A stretch of DNA of 64,000 nt from DASUNP01 sp035249305 (GTDB taxonomy: Bacteria > Acidobacteriota > Blastocatellia > UBA7656). Shown piece by piece: positions 26,283-32,882 of the stretch. A program made the position numbers and the translations under genes. The stretch is taken from NCBI GenBank assembly GCA_035249305.1, contig DATFGQ010000037.1, positions 74,896-138,895 on the forward strand, in the 5' to 3' direction. The notes under the pieces were generated by a model. The model saw only the letters and a program-made list of their open reading frames with translations, was not told where the DNA came from and did not search any database. The first letter of the stretch is position 1. Every line of letters begins with the position of its first letter.

Positions 26283-27490
26283 TGGCTATCAAGCGAGACG
26301 ATCAAGAGGCGAGGATCGAAAGAGGCGGCGGCGACCCCGTCGTAGAAGCCCTGCCGCAGCCGCCGGCCCTCGACGAGGTGGTCGAAGAAGAGGCGGGCCG
26401 CACGGCGCGCGGGCGCTCGCCCAAGCAGATCCTCTGGCTCAAGCTGCGCCGCAACCGCGCGGCCATGGCCGGGCTTTACACCCTGGCGGCGCTTTACCTC
26501 GGGGCGATACTCGCCGGGTTCATCTCGCCCTACAGCTACTCGCGCATAAACCAGGAGAACGGCTTTCACCCGCCGATGCTCACGCGCGTCCACATCTTTG
26601 ACGACGAAGGCATTTTTTCGCGCCCGTTCGTCTATGGCATCAAGGTTACACACCCTACGGCCAAAGGCTACGACGGGTATGAGGAGGACAAGAGCGCGAA
26701 GTACCCTATAAAGTTCTTCGTGCGCGGCGACGACTACCACATACTGTGGGTGATGCGGTCGAACTTACATCTTTTCGGGGTGGACGAGCCGGGCCGCGTC
26801 TATCTGTTCGGCACGGACATATTCGGCAGAGACACATTCTCAAGAATAATGTACGGCTCTCAGATATCGCTATCCGTTGGGATAGTGGGGATAGTAATCT
26901 CGACCGTGCTCGCGATGATAATCGGCGGGGTCGCGGGGTACATGGGGAGGCTCACCGATTTCATGTCCATGCGCATGGTCGAGGTGATACTCGCGCTGCC
27001 CAGCCTCTACCTGATCCTGGTCCTGCGCAAAGCTTTCGGCGACGACCTTAATTCGGTGCAGTCTTACCTGCTGATAATAATCATCCCTTCGCTGGTCGGC
27101 ATGGCGTCCGAAGCGCGCATCATACGAGGCATGGTTTTGTCGTTGAAGGAGCAGGAGTACGTGATCGCGGCCCGCGCGATGGGGTTCAGCAAGGCGCGCA
27201 TCATCGCGCGGCACATACTGCCGAACACTCTATCGTTCGTCATAGTGACGGCGACTCTGACGGTGCCTTTCTACATCCTCAACGAGGTGGCCCTGTCGTT
27301 TCTGGGCGTAGGCATTCAGGAGCCCGAAGCGAGCTGGGGCAACATGCTCAAAGAGGCGCAGAACGTAGGCTCATTGACAAACTTCACCTGGGTCCTGGTC
27401 CCCGGCATATTCATCTTCATCGCCGTGATGGCATGGAACTTCTTAGGCGACGGCTTGCGCGACGCCGCCGACCCCAGGACGCTGAGCTAA
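26282..27490 (+). CDS. Peptide ABC transporter permease, DppC/OppC type
   Basis: A 402-residue permease. A charged cytoplasmic N-terminus (about 50 residues) is followed by the OppC N-terminal helix and the domain LFGTDIFGRDTFSRIMYGSQ, the family signature, then about five helices with the EAA loop EYVIAARAMGFSKARIIARH. The ending LGDGLRDAADPRTLS is typical. About 110 residues between the first helix and the signature form an extra periplasmic insert. ATG 26282 overlaps the upstream stop (TAATG); the longer in-frame extension upstream is a shadow of the DppB gene. Confidence 0.94.
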   Translation: MAIKRDDQEARIERGGGDPVVEALPQPPALDEVVEEEAGRTARGRSPKQILWLKLRRNRAAMAGLYTLAALYLGAILAGFISPYSYSRINQENGFHPPMLTRVHIFDDEGIFSRPFVYGIKVTHPTAKGYDGYEEDKSAKYPIKFFVRGDDYHILWVMRSNLHLFGVDEPGRVYLFGTDIFGRDTFSRIMYGSQISLSVGIVGIVISTVLAMIIGGVAGYMGRLTDFMSMRMVEVILALPSLYLILVLRKAFGDDLNSVQSYLLIIIIPSLVGMASEARIIRGMVLSLKEQEYVIAARAMGFSKARIIARHILPNTLSFVIVTATLTVPFYILNEVALSFLGVGIQEPEASWGNMLKEAQNVGSLTNFTWVLVPGIFIFIAVMAWNFLGDGLRDAADPRTLS

Positions 27491-27500
27491 ACGCGAATTA

Positions 27501-27755
27501 AGCCTCGAAGAGGCGCTATTCAATAGCCAGGGGCAACGCCCCTGGGAAAGCGTGTTATTTAATACAAGCCCTGAAAGGGCGATACTCTTATCGCGCCCTT
27601 TCAGGGCTTAATCTTGTATGCGTGCGTCACCCGGCGCGCTGCGCCGGGCTATTGAATCACGCCCCTACGGGGCTTTCGGCTATTGAATCGTCGCGCCTGC
27701 GGGGCTTATTGAATGCCGCCTCTTCGAGTCTCATTGAATCCGCATCCCTTCGGGT
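27501..27755. repeat. Palindrome cluster B with composite element copy (+)
   Basis: The composite element is at 27518-27657, with the same order of four hairpins as cluster A, starting ATTCAATAG and ending CTATTGAAT. Before it is AGCCTCGAAGAGGCG (27501). After it are GCCCCTACGGGGC (27661), GCGCCTGCGGGGC (27694) and GCCGCCTCTTCGAGTC (27715), separated by TATTGAAT or ATTGAATC. It lies between the converging permease and dienelactone hydrolase genes. Confidence 0.92.
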
Positions 27756-27757
27756 TT

Positions 27758-28516
27758 TCAAACAGCCTGATTACAATCCGTGAAGACGCGGTGGTAGAGT
27801 TCGATCATATCGTTGAAAGCTCGGTCCGTAGCTTCCGCGTCATAACGCGGCCCTTCATCTCGCATGAACGCATGCTCGGCCTGGTAAATCCGCTCGGAAA
27901 AATTGACGCCCGCGGCTTTGAGCGCGCCCCTTATCTTTGCGCGCCCGTCTTCGGGTATGTGCGGGTCCTCGGCACCCCAGACCAGCAGCAACTCGCCCGT
28001 GATCTGTGCGGCCTGCGAGAGCGAGCCCGCGTCTTCGTCCGCGCCGAGCCTCCCGTTATGAATGCCCGTGCCATAAAAACAGACCGTCGCCCGCACGTCC
28101 GGCTGGAGCGCCGCGCGAAACGAGAGGTGGCCGCCGATGCAAAAACCCGCCGCGCCTGTCTTCCCCCGCGCCACGCGCGCGTGCGAAGCCAGGTAATCGA
28201 GCGCCGCGCGACAGTCCGCGTCAAAGTGCGCTACGGGGGTGCGGGACGCGTCTTCAAGCCCTCGCGTGCGGCCATCGTCGTCGAACGGGATGACAAGCCC
28301 CGCGGGCTCTATGCGGTGATATATCTCCGGCGCGGCCGCTACGAAACCGTAGCCCGCAAGTCTCGCCGAAGCGCGCACCATCGGCCCCGTCAGTTGAAAT
28401 ATGTCCGAGTAAAATAGAATGCCAGGGTAGCGGCCTTCCGCCTTCGGGGCGGCCAGGAAGGCTCGCATGCGCCGGTCATCTACGGGAATATCTACGTAGT
28501 CTGTCGTGATTATCAT
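27758..28516 (-). CDS. Dienelactone hydrolase-family protein
   Basis: About 252 residues with an alpha/beta-hydrolase fold. The nucleophile is a cysteine in GAAGFCIGGH, as in dienelactone hydrolase; the acid and histidine are likely in LLVWGAEDPHIP and YQAEHAFM. Family enzymes hydrolyse dienelactones in aromatic degradation, but many members have other ester substrates. ATG 28516 has a GGAG sequence upstream and gives the usual family N-terminus (MIITTDYVDIPV). The frame is open further to 28597 but has no support. The stop touches palindrome cluster B. Confidence 0.88.
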   Translation of the reverse strand: MIITTDYVDIPVDDRRMRAFLAAPKAEGRYPGILFYSDIFQLTGPMVRASARLAGYGFVAAAPEIYHRIEPAGLVIPFDDDGRTRGLEDASRTPVAHFDADCRAALDYLASHARVARGKTGAAGFCIGGHLSFRAALQPDVRATVCFYGTGIHNGRLGADEDAGSLSQAAQITGELLLVWGAEDPHIPEDGRAKIRGALKAAGVNFSERIYQAEHAFMRDEGPRYDAEATDRAFNDMIELYHRVFTDCNQAV

Positions 28517-28644
28517 CAAGGGTTCTCCGGAATCTTTTTTCGCCAGCAGCCGCAAGATACCCACTCGTGCGCTTTTATTCAAGCCGGCGGGCGGCACTCT
28601 TGAATTGAGATTTCAGGCGGCCTGCGGTATCTTCTCGTCAAGTA

Positions 28645-28935
28645 ATGCAGGAGCGAACTGTGACAATCTCTAACCGCCTGGGCCTGCACGCGCGCGCGGC
28701 CGCGCGGCTCGTGCGACGCGCAACTCAGTACACGAGCGAGATCGAGCTGATGCGCGAAGACACCAAGCAGGCCGCCGACGGCAAGTCTATCTTGAGCGTC
28801 TTGCTGCTGGCCGCGTCGCGCGGCACGCGGCTCGTAATCCGCGCGACGGGCGCCGACGAAGAGAGCGCCGCCGCCGCGCTGGCCGAGCTGGTCGAGCAGA
28901 AGTTCGGCGAGGAGGTCTCCGATGGCCTCTTCTAA
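28645..28935 (+). CDS. HPr-family phosphocarrier protein
   Basis: A 96-residue HPr. The phosphorylated His15 is in NRLGLHARAA and the regulatory serine, usually position 46, is Ser48 in ADGKSILSVL, so control by an HPr kinase is possible. It accepts phosphate from enzyme I, which is encoded immediately downstream with a 14-base overlap. No sugar-specific EII genes are nearby, so the pair may serve regulation rather than transport, as proposed for other bacteria with incomplete PTS. Confidence 0.93.
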   Translation: MQERTVTISNRLGLHARAAARLVRRATQYTSEIELMREDTKQAADGKSILSVLLLAASRGTRLVIRATGADEESAAAALAELVEQKFGEEVSDGLF

Positions 28936-30712
28936 AGTCACGAGGTCGCGCGACCTGAGGATGAAGGGCATCGCCGCTTCTCCCGGCGTCGCCGTCGGCC
29001 GCGCGCTGCGGTTGGACGAGCGGGGCCGCCGCCAGTTCTACTACATCACTGTTTCGCCCACGCAGATCCGCAAGGAGGTCAAGCGGCTGCGCCAGGCGTT
29101 CGCCGAGGCCCGCGCGCAGCTCGAAGAGATCAAGGTGCGGTTGGCGGGCGAGCTCGGCTACGAGCACTCTTACATACTCGACGCGCACCTGTTGATGCTC
29201 GAAGACGAGGGCCTGATCGGCGAGATCGAGCAGGACATACGCGCGCGGCGGGTCAACGCCGAGTGGGCCGTGCGCGACGTTACGGACCGCGTCATAACCG
29301 CCTACAAACAGGTGAAAGACGCTTACCTGCGCGAGCGCTCTTCAGACATCGAAGACGTAGCATCAAGGCTGCTCGCGATACTTTCGGGCCAGACGAACGT
29401 CGATCTTACGAGGCTCGACCAGAACATCATAATAGTCGCCGAAAACATCTGGGCCTCGACCGTGGCCGAGTTGGATTTCAATCAGGTGCTCGCGTTCGCG
29501 ACCGATGCCGGCGGCATGACTTCGCATTCGGCGATCATGGCGCGCGCGCTCGGGATACCGGCCGTCGTCGGCCTTCACGACGCTACGCGCCGCGTAAAGA
29601 CGAGCGACGTGGTAGTCGTAGACGGCGGCGAGGGCGAGCTGGTTTTGCGCCCCACGAAACCTGTCATAAAGACCTACCTGGCGAAGCGCGACCGCGACGA
29701 GGAGACGCGCTCGCGGCCCGCACGCGCGGCCTCAGAGCCCGCCCAGACCGCAGACGGCGTGCGCGTGACTTTGCGGGCCAACGTCGAGCTTGTCAGCGAG
29801 ATCGATTCGCTACAGCTTTTCGGCGCCGAGGGCATTGGCCTTTATCGATCGGAGTTCATGTTCTTGAACCGCCTGCCGGAGCTGCCGAGCGAAGACGAGC
29901 AGTACCGTCTTTACCGCCGCCTCGCGGAAGCGACTGCCGGCGCGGGGGCGAGCATACGCGTGTTTGATCTCGGGGGCGACAAGCTTTCGCTCGAAGGGTT
30001 CGAGGCCGAGCAGAACCCGGCGCTAGGGCTGCGCGCGATACGGCTCTCTCTGAAGGCCGAAGAGATTTTCCGCACTCAGTTGCGCGCGATACTGCGGGCG
30101 AACCGCGAAGGCAACCTGCGCGTAGTGCTGCCGCTGATAAGCACGGTGATGGAATTGCGCGAGGCGAAGCGGATCATCTCGGAAGTAAAAGCCGAGATGG
30201 CCGGCGGACTCGACGAGCAGAACGCGCGGCTCCCAATCGGCGTGATGATAGAGGTCCCCGCGGCGGCTATGATGGCCGACGTGATGGCGCGCGAGGTCGA
30301 CTTCTTGAGCATCGGCACTAACGACTTGATACAGTACCTGCTGGCCGTCGACCGCGTGAACGAAAACGTCGCGCACCTCTACCAGCCGCTCCACCCGGCC
30401 GTGCTCAGGACGATCGCTTACGTGGTCCGCACGTCGAAATCGGCCGGCGTCCCGCTAGAGCTATGCGGCGAGATGGCGGCCGACCCCTTGCAGGCCATCG
30501 CGCTGATAGGGCTCGGCGTCCGCACGCTGAGCCTCGTCCCCGCCTCGATACCGCTGATCAAGAACGCGATCCGCTCGGTCGAGCTTGCGCGCGTGCGGGC
30601 TCTGATGAGCGACGCGATGAAGCTTACCTCCTGGGTCGAAGTCAAAGAGCTGCTTGGGCGCGAGCTTCCGCGGCAGGCCCCGCGATTCTTCGCCGCCTGG
30701 TCGCCTCAGTGA
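28922..30712 (+). CDS. ptsI: PTS enzyme I, phosphoenolpyruvate-protein phosphotransferase
   Basis: A 596-residue enzyme I that transfers phosphate from PEP to HPr. Order: N-terminal HPr-binding domain with KGIAASPGVAVGRA, the phosphohistidine swivel domain with active-site His202 in GGMTSHSAIMARAL, then the PEP-binding barrel (GAEGIGLYRSEFMFL, PIGVMIEVPAA, SIGTNDLIQYLLAVDR, ELCGEMAADP with the catalytic Cys). The insert of about 20 charged residues near residues 255-280 is loop-like. It overlaps the HPr gene by 14 bases, so translational coupling is likely. Confidence 0.95.
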   Translation: MASSKVTRSRDLRMKGIAASPGVAVGRALRLDERGRRQFYYITVSPTQIRKEVKRLRQAFAEARAQLEEIKVRLAGELGYEHSYILDAHLLMLEDEGLIGEIEQDIRARRVNAEWAVRDVTDRVITAYKQVKDAYLRERSSDIEDVASRLLAILSGQTNVDLTRLDQNIIIVAENIWASTVAELDFNQVLAFATDAGGMTSHSAIMARALGIPAVVGLHDATRRVKTSDVVVVDGGEGELVLRPTKPVIKTYLAKRDRDEETRSRPARAASEPAQTADGVRVTLRANVELVSEIDSLQLFGAEGIGLYRSEFMFLNRLPELPSEDEQYRLYRRLAEATAGAGASIRVFDLGGDKLSLEGFEAEQNPALGLRAIRLSLKAEEIFRTQLRAILRANREGNLRVVLPLISTVMELREAKRIISEVKAEMAGGLDEQNARLPIGVMIEVPAAAMMADVMAREVDFLSIGTNDLIQYLLAVDRVNENVAHLYQPLHPAVLRTIAYVVRTSKSAGVPLELCGEMAADPLQAIALIGLGVRTLSLVPASIPLIKNAIRSVELARVRALMSDAMKLTSWVEVKELLGRELPRQAPRFFAAWSPQ

Positions 30713-30797
30713 TCAACGTCGACTCCTTCGGAGCGCCGCGACAAGTCACCGCACTCCGAAATCGGGCCAGTCGAAAACGCCGGGCGGCGACGGGAGT

Positions 30798-32522
30798 TTA
30801 ATCGACTGCGAGTTTCGCTTTCAGAGTTTCGACGATCGAATCGACGGTCACGTCTTCGGACTGGCGCCCGGCGCGAGTCATCAACTCGACTTTTCCTTCC
30901 TTCACCTTCTTGCCCACGGTTATGCGGTAAGGCATGCCTATCAGGTCGGCGTCGTTGAACTTCACGCCCGCGCGCTCGTCGCGGTCGTCGAGCAGCGCAT
31001 CGACGCCCGCCTCTTCGAGCTCGGCGTAGATGCGCTCGCCTGCTTCGACAAGCTGCTGGTCTTTGATATTGACGACCGTTATGACGACGTGGTACGGCGC
31101 TATCGCGGCGGGCCAGACTATCCCCGCGTCGTCGCTGTGAAGCTCGACGGCGGCTGCCATCAGCCGCTCGACGCCTATGCCGTAGCACCCCATCATTATT
31201 GGGACTTCGGCGCCGTCGGCCAGCAACACGCGCGCGCCCATGCTGTCGGAATACTTCGTGCCGAGCTTGAAGATGTGGCCCACCTCGACGGCTTTGAAAA
31301 CGTCGAGCGTGCCTTCGCAGTTCGGGCAGCCCTCGCCCGCCTCTACCGAGCGGAGCGACGCCCACTTGTCGACTTTTATGTCCCTGTCGACAGAGACGCC
31401 GCGCAGGTGAAAATCGTCCTTGTTCGCGCCCGTAGTCATGTCGCGCCGCCCGCGCAACCACTCGTCGGCGACCACTTCGAACACGCGCGGGTGAGACTGG
31501 CGCGTGACGCCGACGGCGCCCAGCGAGCCGGCCGAAGCGCCGAGCGCCTCGCGAATCTCTTCGGGGTGCGCGGGGCGCACGTTGATGGCGCGCGTCGCGT
31601 CTACGAGCTTCGTCTCGTTGAGGTCGTGGTCGCCGCGCATCAAGACGAGCGTCACCCGGTCGTCGAGCACGTAGACGAGCGTCTTTATCTGGCGGTCGGC
31701 CGCCGCGCCGCCTTCGAACGTCGTAAGGTCGTCGATGGTTCGCACGCCCGGCGTCGGAAACTCTTCGGGCGCGTCCGGGCCAGGGCTATCTTCGACGGGC
31801 TTAATCTTAGAAACGGCTTTTTCCACGTTGGCCGCGTAGCCGCAGCTTTCGCAGACGGCTATGCGGTCTTCGCCCGCGCTGGTGCGGACCATAAACTCTG
31901 TCGACTGGCTCCCGCCCATCGCGCCCGAGCTCGCTTCGACGGCCGTGAACTTCAGCCCGCAACGCGTGAATATCTTCACGTAAGCGTCGTGATGGTCGTC
32001 AAACGCGCGGTCGAGCCCTGCGCGGTCGACGTCGAAAGAGTAAGCGTCCTTCATAGTGAACTCGCGCACGCGCAGCAGCCCCGACTTGGGGCGCGCCTCG
32101 TCGCGGAACTTGGTCTGGATCTGGTACCAGACCTGCGGAAGCTGGCGGTAGGAGCTGATGGAGTGGCGCGCGATTGCGGTCATTATCTCTTCGTGCGTCA
32201 TCCCCAGCACCATCTCGACGTTCTTGCGGTCGCGCAGGCGGAACAGGTTGTCGCCCATCACCTCATACCGGCCGGACTCCTTCCAGACCTCGGCCGGGTG
32301 TATGGCCGGGAGCATAAACTCCTGCCCGCCGATGGCGTTCATCTCTTCGCGTATGACCTGTATGACCTTGAGCCGCGCGCGCTGGGCGAGCGGGAGAAGC
32401 GAGTAGACGCCCGCGGTGAGCTGGCGGATGTAGCCCGCGCGGACCAGCAGCCGGTGGCTCGTGACCTCGGCATCGGCCGGGTCTTCGCGCAGGGTCGGGA
32501 TGAATATTTTTGACCAACGCAT
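30798..32522 (-). CDS. proS: Prolyl-tRNA synthetase, bacterial type
   Basis: A 574-residue class II synthetase that charges tRNA-Pro. Motif 1 region is near MNAIGGQEFMLPAIHPAEVW, motif 2 in FRDEARPKSGLLRVREFTMK, and motif 3 in GCYGIGVERLMAAAVE. The editing insertion (INS/YbaK) lies between motifs 2 and 3, and the C-terminal anticodon-binding domain ends the protein. The usual CXXC zinc-like pair occurs as CPNC (residue about 400). Length is normal. It is convergent with enzyme I, with 85 bases between. A large opposite-strand frame here is a codon-bias shadow. Confidence 0.95.
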   Translation of the reverse strand: MRWSKIFIPTLREDPADAEVTSHRLLVRAGYIRQLTAGVYSLLPLAQRARLKVIQVIREEMNAIGGQEFMLPAIHPAEVWKESGRYEVMGDNLFRLRDRKNVEMVLGMTHEEIMTAIARHSISSYRQLPQVWYQIQTKFRDEARPKSGLLRVREFTMKDAYSFDVDRAGLDRAFDDHHDAYVKIFTRCGLKFTAVEASSGAMGGSQSTEFMVRTSAGEDRIAVCESCGYAANVEKAVSKIKPVEDSPGPDAPEEFPTPGVRTIDDLTTFEGGAAADRQIKTLVYVLDDRVTLVLMRGDHDLNETKLVDATRAINVRPAHPEEIREALGASAGSLGAVGVTRQSHPRVFEVVADEWLRGRRDMTTGANKDDFHLRGVSVDRDIKVDKWASLRSVEAGEGCPNCEGTLDVFKAVEVGHIFKLGTKYSDSMGARVLLADGAEVPIMMGCYGIGVERLMAAAVELHSDDAGIVWPAAIAPYHVVITVVNIKDQQLVEAGERIYAELEEAGVDALLDDRDERAGVKFNDADLIGMPYRITVGKKVKEGKVELMTRAGRQSEDVTVDSIVETLKAKLAVD

Positions 32523-32882
32523 ATTGCGAGTTCTCCTATAAGAAAAATGGCGAAAAGTAGAACTACCAAAAGTAGCAACTGGATGAGTTGAGAGTCAAGA
32601 AGAGGTAGGAAGTAGGCAAGGCGGTACAGCGCATGGTTCATCGATGCCTGTTCTTGCGGAAGTGGACGTGAGGATTCATTATTTTTGTTTACTCTTTAAC
32701 TTCGCTTCCCGTAGCTTGTGAATAAGCTCGCCCAACCTTGAATATTGACTCTGTTTGGGCAAGGCCTTGCAAAGGCGCATACCCTCTGATACATTCCCTT
32801 GCTGGGACGACCCGTCACCAGCACCGTATCTTGTGTAGCCGTTCGGACGGCTCAGAATCTTGATCTTTCGAGGTGACTGAAG
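32523..32882. other. Gene-free 360-base gap upstream of guaB
   Basis: I see no confident gene, RNA or palindrome here. An AT-rich stretch near 32670-32700 could hold promoter elements for guaB, but no clear hexamer pair stands out. The minus strand is open from inside guaB through 32679 and has a coding-like tail (residues such as LPKQSQYSRLGELIHKLREA). It could be a decayed gene end; this is weak. guaB itself starts after GAGGTGACTGAAG. Confidence 0.4.

Noticed and set aside
25571..27490. A 639-codon frame reaching upstream of the DppC-type permease
   Set aside because: The upstream part overlaps the DppB-type gene in another frame, with composition of a shadow; ATG 26282 with TAATG overlap is the real start.
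30654..32513. A 619-codon + strand frame opposite proS
   Set aside because: It has an Arg/Ala/Val-biased, repetitive composition produced by GC-rich codon bias antisense to proS; no family features.
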